Origin: Spirosoma arboris
Lineage (GTDB): Bacteria; Bacteroidota; Bacteroidia; Cytophagales; Spirosomataceae
NCBI RefSeq assembly: GCF_009754945.1
Contig: NZ_WPIN01000003.1
Span: 248,001 to 312,000, forward strand
Direction of reading: 5' to 3'
DNA length: 64,000 nucleotides
The first letter of the stretch is position 1; the number at the start of each line of letters is the position of its first letter. Of the stretch, positions 52,723 to 60,707 are shown piece after piece. The translations under genes and the position numbers were made by a program. The notes beneath the pieces were generated by a model. The model ran no database searches. It saw nothing but the letters and a program-made list of their open reading frames with translations, and was not told the origin of the DNA.

Positions 52723-54126
52723 TTAATGCTTCATTCCTTTCATACGATTATGGCCCGAATGATTCATGCTGCGCATCGTCATCAGGCTGGGCGAGAGACG
52801 CAGATAAATTTCACCCGAAACAGGCGTTTTACCATAATACAGCTGCAAAGTCTGACCAGTTGCACTTCCCGTTAGTTGCACCCCCAGAACCAAGTCGGTG
52901 TTGTGTGTCTGTGCAATGCGATAATTTGCGCCAAGCGTCAAGTTATTGATCGTATAGACAAACGGATCAAAGCCTGGCACATCGTTTATAAGCTGTAATT
53001 CCTCCATTGATTTCGTAACGTTCTCGTAGCGACCGTACACAGCCAGTTTATTCAGTTGCACGCTGCTCTCGGCCAAAAACGAATTCTCTCCTGTCCCATC
53101 ATGACTATTTCGTCCCCACACCAAGGCCGACGTCACATACCGGTTTGGCCCTATCCCTTTACTATACAAAATAGATGCCGTTGTTCGTGTGATGTTTTCC
53201 TCAGGATGGGCTTCCTCAGGACTATGCAAAAATCCCTGCGAGAACTGTAACGCCCATAACGGCGACGGATTAATAGACACCCTATAGGAATAGCTATTGA
53301 CTTGCGGTTTATCGAAATTATATCGGTTTTCGTCGGGTTCGCGGCCATTGAAGGTCGAACCTTCCAGCTTCGCCCATTTATACCGAAAGCCTACGGTAGC
53401 TACCCCAAACAGAATATGGGTGGCATCCTGCCAATGATGACTTAGCGGAGCATCGGGGTTATTGAACGACGAGATTCGATGCATAAAGGCAGGGGGACCA
53501 AGTGCAGGTTCGCCGGGATAACCAACGTAACCGAATAAATCAATGTCTTTACTCAACGCGTGGCTGTAACTGACCGATAGTTCTGATACCAGATCGTGTG
53601 GATGTTGCCTGTCGATTAATGGCTGCCCTTTGTAGGTTTCACCGGTTTGAAACAGCAGCGGATACCCACCATTACCAACTGTCAGCGGATCGAGGGAAAT
53701 CATAGCCCGAATCTGAAACAAGCCTCGCTGCCCTATTTTCCGTTGCGCCATACCCATAAACCAGTTTGGCGCACCAAATTGACTTCCTTGCCCGCGCTTA
53801 CCCTCATTATAAATGTTTTGGCTGGTGTAGCGAAGATAGATGGCATAATGTAGCATATAACTCCAGCCTTTAGGCGTTGGCTGACTCATATAGGCATACA
53901 TAGGTGTATTGTCTGGGTGCCATGACGTACCCGACCCATTACGATTCATGGGCAGGTTTCGCGATAATGAATGCGTCATACCCATAGTCGTATCCATCGT
54001 AAGGCCATAATTTAGCTCAGCGGTAGGCTTGTCGCTCATGAGCATCGACATGCCTTCATGATGTTGATGCTGTGCAGCTATCTTATGCGTTATACCTACC
54101 AAAAGCACCAGAAGAAATTTATGCAT
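52723..54126 (-). CDS. His/Met-rich outer-membrane protein of the metal cluster
   Basis: From ATG 54126 the protein has 467 residues; the start at 54198 would run into the next gene. A signal peptide (KFLLVLLVGITHKIAAQ) is followed by a metal-binding-like stretch (HQHHEGMSMLMSDKP), and the C-terminus ends in MRSMNHSGHNRMKGMKH. In between are alternating strands typical of a beta-barrel (LSVSYSHALSKDIDLFGYVGY, VGFRYKWAKLEGSTFNGRE). It is probably an outer-membrane channel or scaffold binding soft metal ions at both ends. No family name known to me. It lies 29 bp downstream of the BNR gene (minus strand), so the two are cotranscribed. Confidence 0.75.
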   Translation of the reverse strand: MHKFLLVLLVGITHKIAAQHQHHEGMSMLMSDKPTAELNYGLTMDTTMGMTHSLSRNLPMNRNGSGTSWHPDNTPMYAYMSQPTPKGWSYMLHYAIYLRYTSQNIYNEGKRGQGSQFGAPNWFMGMAQRKIGQRGLFQIRAMISLDPLTVGNGGYPLLFQTGETYKGQPLIDRQHPHDLVSELSVSYSHALSKDIDLFGYVGYPGEPALGPPAFMHRISSFNNPDAPLSHHWQDATHILFGVATVGFRYKWAKLEGSTFNGREPDENRYNFDKPQVNSYSYRVSINPSPLWALQFSQGFLHSPEEAHPEENITRTTASILYSKGIGPNRYVTSALVWGRNSHDGTGENSFLAESSVQLNKLAVYGRYENVTKSMEELQLINDVPGFDPFVYTINNLTLGANYRIAQTHNTDLVLGVQLTGSATGQTLQLYYGKTPVSGEIYLRLSPSLMTMRSMNHSGHNRMKGMKH

Positions 54127-54155
54127 AACGTTGTCAATCAATATCCTGGCCACGT

Positions 54156-55202
54156 TCAGTGAATGATTCCTGCATGAACGGTGCCTTCCTCTTCCCACAA
54201 ACAGAGCACTTTGTCCTTAGGCATTAACGCCAGTTTGGGATACCCACCTGCACTTACGATCGTAGGCTTTGGTTGACTGGGCGATGTACTCCAGATCTGT
54301 CCGTCCTGTTGAAAGACGATGTAATCACCTTTGGATGTCGTAACGATTTTTGCATTCTTACCGATTGCAATTTCCATTTCCGGTTGTCTGGGGCGAGCCA
54401 GAAAAAGCTTATCATTTCGTCGCCAAACGGTCGATAGTTTACCATCTGCGCTCATAAACAATCCACCTCCATCCATTGGGCAGGCTTTGAGCATCCAGGT
54501 TCCTTCACCAACCTTTTCGGCCTTCCCAAATGTCAGCCCGCCATCATTTGACTGTAGCAAATACATATCGCGGGCGCCATTGAGGAAATTGCGAAACATA
54601 ACGGCAACATGTTGATGCTGAATAGCTACCGAAAGCTGGCAGCATTCGCAAACAGTCCCATCTGGCGACTGATACAATACCTGATTGGGCAACCATGTAA
54701 GCCCTCCGTCTATCGAACGAGCCCCAACAATCTTATTACGTTTGTCTCCCCGTAAATCGAGCCAGGCAGCGGTATAACTGTTATCGGGACCTGCAGCTAA
54801 TGCCACAAAACCCTCTTTGGCAATATCGGGTACATCATTTACCCGAATCCGTTTCTGCCACTTTCCAGTAGCACGCACCAATGTATAAGCCCAGATATTA
54901 CCCGTTTTATCGATTGCTGTAATCACTACCGACCGATCTGTAGCGGCAATTTGCGGTCCGCGCGATGCGCCCAAGTGCAATCCGGGCAGGCTATCTATCC
55001 GAAGTGGTTCATCAAATTGATCACCATCCCGCGTGCTTGTGTAAAAAATAACTTCACCCTGACCATACACAACATGAACCTGTCCGGCTGGGTCAGTAGC
55101 CACAGAAGGATGCCTGCCTTTTCCCACTTGTCTGTTAACAATCGACGGTGGGCCGATTAGCGTATTTACGATAAGCAAAAGAAGAGTCAGTAAAGAATAC
55201 AT
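54156..55202 (-). CDS. Secreted BNR/sialidase-like propeller with CECC motif
   Basis: The 348-residue protein has a short signal peptide (LLTLLLLIVNTLIG). Several BNR-type Asp-box-like turns (STRDGDQFDEP, SIDGGLTWLPNQ near residue 165, SNDGGLTFGKAEK near 215) mark a sialidase-type propeller. Between two blades lies TVCECCQLS, a four-residue cluster with three Cys, which suggests a metal or redox site rather than glycan cleavage. The catalytic Arg triad of true sialidases is not evident. With the cotranscribed His/Met-rich barrel downstream, a role in periplasmic metal binding is inferred. Confidence 0.72.
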   Translation of the reverse strand: MYSLLTLLLLIVNTLIGPPSIVNRQVGKGRHPSVATDPAGQVHVVYGQGEVIFYTSTRDGDQFDEPLRIDSLPGLHLGASRGPQIAATDRSVVITAIDKTGNIWAYTLVRATGKWQKRIRVNDVPDIAKEGFVALAAGPDNSYTAAWLDLRGDKRNKIVGARSIDGGLTWLPNQVLYQSPDGTVCECCQLSVAIQHQHVAVMFRNFLNGARDMYLLQSNDGGLTFGKAEKVGEGTWMLKACPMDGGGLFMSADGKLSTVWRRNDKLFLARPRQPEMEIAIGKNAKIVTTSKGDYIVFQQDGQIWSTSPSQPKPTIVSAGGYPKLALMPKDKVLCLWEEEGTVHAGIIH

Positions 55203-55235
55203 CGTAGCGTTTAAGAAGTTTCGTTGCGTAATGGG

Positions 55236-55275
55236 TACTGGCTGAAAAAACCATTGTCGGCTTTTTCAGCCAGTA
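55236..55275 (-). terminator. Hairpin after the copper-storage gene
   Basis: Bases 55236-55249 pair perfectly with 55262-55275 (14 bp) around a 12-base loop. An A run sits at the inner end of one arm and a T run on the other. It begins 3 bp past the stop of the four-helix copper protein (minus strand) and ends 33 bp before the BNR gene start. Confidence 0.7.
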
Positions 55276-55278
55276 GTT

Positions 55279-55635
55279 TTATGCATTTGCCGACATAGAC
55301 CGGCATTCTTCGGCACATTTTCGGCAGGCCTCGGCGCATGCTTTGCAATGTGCATGGTGGCCCGCATGTTTTTCGCATTCATCAGCACAGGCATCACAAA
55401 CTTTGGCGCATAGTACCATGAAATCGCGCGAGAAATCAGAACCACGTGCGTCAAGCCGTCCGCAAAGTGTACAGATGTCGGCGCAGTCGCGACAAAGTTT
55501 AATACAGGCTGTCATGTCATGTCCTTTTCCGTCTTTGTCGCCCATTTCCAGGCAGGCTGTAACGCAGCGTTCGCAGGCTTCTGCACAGTCAAAACAGGTG
55601 TCTACATGGGTATGCGCGTGTTGCATCGTTTCCAT
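55279..55635 (-). CDS. csp: Four-helix-bundle copper storage protein (Csp/DUF326)
   Basis: The 118-residue protein has 19 cysteines, most in CxxC or CxxxC spacing along four helices (TCFDCAEACERCVTAC, ACIKLCRDCADICTLCG, LCAKVCDACADEC, CKACAEACRKCAEEC), the hallmark of Csp copper-storage proteins of the DUF326 family. His residues near the ends (QHAHTHVD, HAGHHAHC) may guide Cu(I) in and out. No signal peptide is present, so it is a cytosolic Csp3-type protein rather than the exported Csp1 type. It would bind many Cu(I) ions in its core. An inverted repeat GACCA-CCGT-TGGTC lies 20 bp upstream. Confidence 0.92.
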   Translation of the reverse strand: METMQHAHTHVDTCFDCAEACERCVTACLEMGDKDGKGHDMTACIKLCRDCADICTLCGRLDARGSDFSRDFMVLCAKVCDACADECEKHAGHHAHCKACAEACRKCAEECRSMSANA

Positions 55636-55655
55636 AATCGTCGTTGAATTTTATC

Positions 55656-55669
55656 GACCACCGTTGGTC
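55656..55669. promoter_or_regulatory. Inverted repeat upstream of csp (possible operator)
   Basis: GACCA (55656-55660), a 4-base spacer and TGGTC (55665-55669) form a short dyad 20 bp before the csp ATG. It might bind a metal-responsive regulator. The arms are only 5 bp, so chance is possible. Confidence 0.3.
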
Positions 55670-55746
55670 TGACAAAATAACTACGCATAGCCGATAGGGT
55701 TTTTACATAATTAGGGTTGAGATTTATAAAAACGACTTATGCCTGT

Positions 55747-56874
55747 TTAAGCATGCACAAATAGTCTGCTAAGGCATTGATCAAGGTCAGCAATCGACAC
55801 AAAAACGTCTTCCTCCAGCGGGATGCTACTGTTACTCATTTTAATCCCATGATAATAAGCATAGTAGTGCATACCCATTAGTTGCGACAGATACCGAAAA
55901 TGGTCAACAACCATATTCGCTGAGAATAATTCAAAAAGATGAGTTCCGGGCTCGCACCAGATTATGTTCGTGAACGAAGCGCCATGAGGACCCAGAATAA
56001 AGGACGCATTTTTATAAATAGCCACCTGTTCGGCAACAGATCGGGGTTTATCGTCGATAATCGTAAAATTGAATTTTTTCAGCAGCGTAATCAGTGCATT
56101 TTCGTTCACGACACGACGACGACCTGATCGACTGACGTAGATCCGCTTCTGTTCAGTTCGTTGCGGTTTTAGCTGGCCTTCAACCTGTTTTTTCAAGGCC
56201 AGGACATCCATAGGGTCCGGGTAAAACCAATGGCCACTATTGGCTAGTATGCACCGGTCAAATTGAACATCGTAGTGACTGCTATCCAGGATACGATCCT
56301 GCGAAAAGCCAAGTAATGTCAGATAATCCTGTTCATAGTCTGTTTTAAAAAGAGGATAGGAAAGGACAGCTTCGTTCCAAACAGTTTCGGGCAGCGCTTC
56401 CCGAATTCGGCACAGCTTTGCGACAACAAGAATGACAAAATCATAATAACCACCGAACGAAATACCATCTAAAAGATGGGCCCATGGCGCAATGAGTATA
56501 GTGTGTTTAACTGGGATTCGCTTCCCTCTTTTCAGGAAATTTTGCACTAAATGAAACCGCTCAAAATCCGTACAAAGAACATTATGACCTGTTCGTATCC
56601 CGCCAAATGGCAATTGCCTCGTTTTCTGGGGCATAGGACTGTAGTCCCATACATAGCTTTGATTGGTAACGGCATCGGTTGGGGTAAAAATAAGCCTTGA
56701 TGAATCACCTGCATTTTGTACGCTGGGCAACACAAGCCGAACTTCCGGACTCACAGTTAGTACGTACGGTTTCAGGTATTCCTCTGTTTGTGTTTTCGTT
56801 AACAAAACGATCCCAAACCGTTTTAACAGGATCTCCAGAAACCTTTTGATACTATTCCGTAAACGTTCCATCAT
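55747..56874 (-). CDS. Glycosyltransferase family 61-like protein
   Basis: The 375-residue protein carries the GT61 (DUF563) blocks: RIYVSRSGRRRVVNENALI (near residue 242), then YKNASFILGPHGASFTNIIWCEPGTHLFELF in adjacent parts (near 290), with the conserved GxHGA. The N-terminus has no signal peptide but starts basic and hydrophobic (RFLEILLKRFGIVLL). GT61 enzymes add xylose, arabinose or GlcNAc in eukaryotes; bacterial members act in surface glycans. Its position between the metal regulator and the csp gene is odd and suggests insertion into the cluster. Confidence 0.85.
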   Translation of the reverse strand: MMERLRNSIKRFLEILLKRFGIVLLTKTQTEEYLKPYVLTVSPEVRLVLPSVQNAGDSSRLIFTPTDAVTNQSYVWDYSPMPQKTRQLPFGGIRTGHNVLCTDFERFHLVQNFLKRGKRIPVKHTILIAPWAHLLDGISFGGYYDFVILVVAKLCRIREALPETVWNEAVLSYPLFKTDYEQDYLTLLGFSQDRILDSSHYDVQFDRCILANSGHWFYPDPMDVLALKKQVEGQLKPQRTEQKRIYVSRSGRRRVVNENALITLLKKFNFTIIDDKPRSVAEQVAIYKNASFILGPHGASFTNIIWCEPGTHLFELFSANMVVDHFRYLSQLMGMHYYAYYHGIKMSNSSIPLEEDVFVSIADLDQCLSRLFVHA

Positions 56875-56951
56875 CAGAGTCTACACTGTAAAAGTTGCCA
56901 TTTATACGAACCACTTCCTGGTAGCGAACCCGCTCAACATTCGGTTCGATA

Positions 56952-57554
56952 CTAGTTTGTTTTACTCTGGCGACCCGGTTCGTCAATAAATAGTGCATCC
57001 AGGTTTCGCCGATCTACCTGGGTTGCTTTTCGAAACTGACCAGGCGTTTGACCTGTCACCTGCCTGAATTGAGTCGAAAGATGTTGAACACTACTATAAC
57101 TCAGTCTCCAGGCTATCTCGCTCAGTGTCAGTTCATCATAACGTAACCATTCCTTCACTTTCTCAATCTTAAGGGCTATGATATACTTCTCAAGTGTATG
57201 CCCTTCGCTAACCGAAAACAAATTACTCAAATACGAGTACTCATACCCTAATTTACGCTCAAGAAACGTAGAATAGTTTTCTGTCGGCAATCGTTCCCCC
57301 TTCAGGTGCTGGATTTCATTTATTAACAGAACCTTCATATGCTCGACCAGAACCTGCTTCTTGTCGTCCACTAAATCAAATCCATTGGCCTGTAATTGTT
57401 GACGAATATCCGCCAAGTCAATCGTTGACGGAACGTCCATAACTTCCACTTCGCCTAACTCAACCCGACCAACAGTCAGATCCAGTTTTTCAAGTTCTTC
57501 GCGCACAACCCGCTTACACCGGTCGCACACCATATTTCGGATGGTAAGTATCAT
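56952..57554 (-). CDS. AraC-family regulator with HMA-like N-terminal domain
   Basis: The 200-residue protein joins two parts. Residues 1-67 look like an HMA fold: first strand ILTIRNMVCDRCKRVVREEL with a CDRC metal motif, a second strand pair (VGRVELGEVEV), the helix DLADIRQQLQANG and last strand FDLVDD. Residues about 95-185 are an AraC DNA-binding domain (LSNLFSVSEGHTLEKYII, SEIAWRLSYSSVQHLSTQFRQVTGQTPGQFRK as two helix-turn-helix blocks). So it is probably a one-component metal sensor in which Cu(I) or another soft ion binds CDRC and changes DNA binding. It lies directly downstream of the TonB receptor gene, separated by a long hairpin. Confidence 0.82.
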   Translation of the reverse strand: MILTIRNMVCDRCKRVVREELEKLDLTVGRVELGEVEVMDVPSTIDLADIRQQLQANGFDLVDDKKQVLVEHMKVLLINEIQHLKGERLPTENYSTFLERKLGYEYSYLSNLFSVSEGHTLEKYIIALKIEKVKEWLRYDELTLSEIAWRLSYSSVQHLSTQFRQVTGQTPGQFRKATQVDRRNLDALFIDEPGRQSKTN

Positions 57555-57561
57555 TGTCTTG

Positions 57562-57673
57562 GAACCGGGATTTAGCTGATTTAGGGATTTACTGGATTTT
57601 GCTTTGCGCTTCTTTGAAGCGAATCCATCAAGACAAAATCCAGTAAATCCCTAAATCACATAAATCCCGGTTC
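57562..57673. repeat. Long inverted repeat (40-bp arms, 38 paired) with an inner hairpin
   Basis: Bases 57562-57601 pair with 57634-57673 with two mismatches. The loop holds a second hairpin (CGCTTC at 57607-57612 with GAAGCG at 57616-57621). The right arm reaches into the stop codon of the TonB receptor gene (57672-57674), and the left arm begins 8 bp upstream of the AraC start (57554). Confidence 0.85.
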
Positions 57674-60017
57674 AGATTTGAGGTTTGAATCGAAATCCCA
57701 CGTACACCATGCGACCCGTGATAGGCCCCCACACCTGCGATCCGGCATCAAACCGAGCTCCGAAAGGGTCGTTGGCGGCAACAATTGGATTGGCCTGACG
57801 AAAGCCCGTCAAGTTCTCACCACCAAGATAGATCTCCCAACCACTTCGAAAGGCACGGCTTATCTGCGCATTCAGATTATAAAATCCAGGCGCCATATCA
57901 ACGGGCATGTTCTGGTAACTGGTATGCACATAGCCCTCGCGCAGGTAAGGAATTCGCCGGGGGCCATTCCATTGCAGCGTGGCGTCGAATTTCCATTTGT
58001 CGAAGGGCAACGCATAGCCAGCATTGAGCAACACACGATCCCGGCTAACCATCATTTTAGGCAATAGTCGCTCCTCGCCGAATGGCCCACCCATGCTCTG
58101 CTCCACATCAAATAGTCTGTAGGCAGCTTTAATTTCGAAGCGTTTTGCGGGCTGCACGTTTAACTCAGCCTGAAAACTGTTCGCAAAGGATCGACCTTTG
58201 TTGCCAGAGTCGGCCAGATTATAGAAATATAATTCGCCGGGATGCTCAATATCAACAATGAGTTGATTCTGAAAATCGGTTCGATGGTAGTCCACTACCA
58301 ATGAGGCCTTTTTGCCCAACAGGTTGAAATCCTGCGTTATACTCAGGCCGTAATTCCAAGACGATTCGGGTTGCAACGCTTTATTCAGAAACACAGCCCG
58401 CGAACTAACTAAATACCCAAAGTTTTCTGCGAATGGATTGGCGGCCCGAAAACCCCGTCCTGCCGAAACACGTACTGCCAGGTTCTGATTGAAGCTGTAT
58501 TTAAGGTGGGCACGGGGAGTAAACTGTGTTCCAAACAGGTTATGAAAATCTACCCTTCCGCCCAGCACAAGAATCAGTTTTTCGGGGTAAGTATAGGTAT
58601 ATTCTACAAAAGCACCCGGCACCGACTCCGTACGGGCGGTAGCAATAGCCCGATACTGTTCGCGATAATCGTCTAACAGGTAGCTCAATCCGGCTTTAAA
58701 ACTGTTATTGGTTGTTCCAATAATACTTTGGTAAATCAGGTTGGCGTAAAACGTCTGTTGCCGGCCATTGTAAGGTGCGAAACCAAAGTGGGCCGTCTGT
58801 TCATGGTGAACACCATTGAGAATTAGCCCTAGTCCTTTATAAGGTTTATCGGGATAAAGTTTGGCTGTTTTTGAGAAAAACTCCAGTCGTTTCGTCGTGT
58901 TCAGAAAACTATAGCGAGATGCTCCAAAGCTCGACAACTGACCCCCATCGCGATCTTCATATAATACCTTCGCTCCAAATTGCGCCATGTATCGATCAGT
59001 GCTGTATTTATACCGGTTAATGAGGTTAATCTGGGTATAAAGTGGCAAATCACGAAAACCGTCATTATTCTGGTCAATTTCCGTACGCAGTGTGCTTACA
59101 TGCCCTAAAACGCCCACACTCCATTTTGAAGCGGGTAGACTAGCTTGCGTTTGACCAGGCCATAAATAGTCGGGGGCACGCTTGTGGGCAGCCAGCACTT
59201 TCGACCAGTTGACATTTCCTTCCAAACGACCGAAACTATTTGCATACGCATTCAAAAACAGCTTGTTAGCATCGTCTGGCTTTTGCAGCTCAACGTTCAT
59301 CTGGCCGCTCATCGACTCGTAGCCATTCACGACTGAGCCAGCTCCTTTGCCAACATCGATACCCGTAATCCAGGTGCCGGGAATGTAGCTTAATCCAAAC
59401 GTTGTAGCCAATCCGCGAACGGTAGGGATATTCTCGACATTCGTCTGAACATATTGGCCACCCAGTCCCAGAAATTGAATCTGCTTCGCACCCGTAACGG
59501 CATCACTATACGAGACACTCACAGAAGCATTGGTTTCGAAGCTTTCGGAGAGATTGCAACAAGCGGCCTTTGCCAATGTTCGTTGGTTGATAAATTCAGT
59601 TTGAATCGGATTGATCCGGTCAATCTGGCCGGGTGCGCCCGATACCGTCACTTCCTGAAGAGTCCGGGTGCTACGCAGGGTTACACTTAACTCAGCATTT
59701 GGGCTTGTTACGGTTAGCGTATCGGCCTGATAGCCAACATAACTAACAATAAGTCGATTGCTAGTCGATTGAATGGGAAGTTGAAAATGACCAGTGGCAT
59801 CCGTTAATGTGCCGACTGATGTATTAGCCCATTGGACCGTTGCGCCAACAAGTGGTACCTCTTTGCCATTGGCAAGTTCGTTAACACGCCCCCGAATAGA
59901 CGATGGCTGGGTAGAGTCGGCAGAAAAAAGTTGGTGTGGTGCAGACTGAGCTATGCCTGAAACGCTCAGCCACGGCCCAAAGACAAATACCACAATCCAT
60001 AAACAGAGATAGTTCAT
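57672..60017 (-). CDS. TonB-dependent receptor, probable metal-related
   Basis: From ATG 60017 the protein has 781 residues; the start at 60092 adds 25 residues before the signal peptide (LCLWIVVFVFGPWLSVSGIAQ). A carboxypeptidase-regulatory-like domain (about 45-120), a plug (about 130-240) with AKAACCNLSESFETNASVSV and QIQFLGLGGQYVQTNVENIP, and a barrel ending VYVGFRFKPQI follow. The ACCNLSESFETNASV block with two adjacent Cys is, as I recall, a conserved marker of Bacteroidota receptors found with HMA and HYC_CC_PP genes. It would take up or sense a metal complex across the outer membrane. The HYC_CC_PP gene lies just upstream. Confidence 0.88.
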   Translation of the reverse strand: MNYLCLWIVVFVFGPWLSVSGIAQSAPHQLFSADSTQPSSIRGRVNELANGKEVPLVGATVQWANTSVGTLTDATGHFQLPIQSTSNRLIVSYVGYQADTLTVTSPNAELSVTLRSTRTLQEVTVSGAPGQIDRINPIQTEFINQRTLAKAACCNLSESFETNASVSVSYSDAVTGAKQIQFLGLGGQYVQTNVENIPTVRGLATTFGLSYIPGTWITGIDVGKGAGSVVNGYESMSGQMNVELQKPDDANKLFLNAYANSFGRLEGNVNWSKVLAAHKRAPDYLWPGQTQASLPASKWSVGVLGHVSTLRTEIDQNNDGFRDLPLYTQINLINRYKYSTDRYMAQFGAKVLYEDRDGGQLSSFGASRYSFLNTTKRLEFFSKTAKLYPDKPYKGLGLILNGVHHEQTAHFGFAPYNGRQQTFYANLIYQSIIGTTNNSFKAGLSYLLDDYREQYRAIATARTESVPGAFVEYTYTYPEKLILVLGGRVDFHNLFGTQFTPRAHLKYSFNQNLAVRVSAGRGFRAANPFAENFGYLVSSRAVFLNKALQPESSWNYGLSITQDFNLLGKKASLVVDYHRTDFQNQLIVDIEHPGELYFYNLADSGNKGRSFANSFQAELNVQPAKRFEIKAAYRLFDVEQSMGGPFGEERLLPKMMVSRDRVLLNAGYALPFDKWKFDATLQWNGPRRIPYLREGYVHTSYQNMPVDMAPGFYNLNAQISRAFRSGWEIYLGGENLTGFRQANPIVAANDPFGARFDAGSQVWGPITGRMVYVGFRFKPQI

Positions 60018-60096
60018 ACATTCGTTGATTGATAGAAAATACCATAAACCCGCGTCTTTAGGAACAGACACCGGTAAGCGATCATCAATCAACGTA

Positions 60097-60546
60097 TCAA
60101 AGAAGCAGACTACGAACGAGCGTCAGGATATCACGCCCGGAAAGCGATGGGGGCGCTGGAAAACTAGAAACAGACGATGATTTTCCGGCAAAAATCCAGT
60201 CAACAAACCACGTCAGCACCGTAACAATACCAGCAGCAATCGTCTCGGTGACGGTTTTAACAAACTTGGCTACCAGTTGACTCAGCGAGGATGAAATATC
60301 GACATTCTCATATTGCTGATCATCCTGGCAACATTGCGTCTTTTTAATAAGCGTTTGCCCATCAGGCATAGCTTGTTTATCGGAAGAGCAACCCGTTTGT
60401 GTTTTGGTATCGCTAAATGCGACAACCATCGTTTTTTTCTTGCCGCGCATCTGGCACGAATGTTCCACCAGCCCGAAGCCCGTGCTGCTTAACAGCACGA
60501 CGCAGGCCATCAGTAGGTTGAACCATTGGAACAGAGCGCGTTTCAT
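60097..60546 (-). CDS. HYC_CC_PP family small membrane-associated protein
   Basis: From ATG 60546 the protein has 149 residues (start at 60579 adds 11). It has a hydrophobic N-terminal signal or anchor (FNLLMACVVLLSSTGFGLV), then EHSCQMRG, then KTQCCQDDQ and a C-terminal FPAPPSLS, which are the three motif areas behind the family name (H-x-C, CC, PP). A second hydrophobic segment lies near 112-130. The Cys and His residues are good candidates for metal binding in the periplasm. It is the first gene of the receptor operon and has a promoter with an almost leaderless start. Confidence 0.82.
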   Translation of the reverse strand: MKRALFQWFNLLMACVVLLSSTGFGLVEHSCQMRGKKKTMVVAFSDTKTQTGCSSDKQAMPDGQTLIKKTQCCQDDQQYENVDISSSLSQLVAKFVKTVTETIAAGIVTVLTWFVDWIFAGKSSSVSSFPAPPSLSGRDILTLVRSLLL

Positions 60547-60553
60547 AGTGGGA

Positions 60554-60584
60554 CAAATATCCGTACCTAATTCTTTCAACGCAA
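60554..60584 (-). promoter_or_regulatory. Promoter for the HYC_CC_PP/receptor operon
   Basis: On the minus strand, TTG at 60584-60582, a 20-bp spacer and GATATTTG at 60561-60554 match the promoter pattern with one mismatch in the -7 element. Transcription would begin within a few bases of the ATG at 60546. Confidence 0.45.
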
Positions 60585-60613
60585 GTGTTTATGGCTGAAA
60601 GTCAGGAATCTTA

Positions 60614-60650
60614 TAAAAAAAGACAGCCATTCTGTAAAAGATGGCTGTCT
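60614..60650 (-). terminator. Intrinsic terminator after the DUF4494 gene
   Basis: AGACAGCCAT (60621-60630) pairs with ATGGCTGTCT (60641-60650) around a 10-base loop. In minus-strand orientation it is followed by a T-tract (60620-60614), 57 bp after the DUF4494 stop. Confidence 0.8.
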
Positions 60651-60707
60651 GAAAAAGAGTCAAGCCTTGGCGATTTCTAACTACACTTGACTAGGCTTGG
60701 CATCCGG

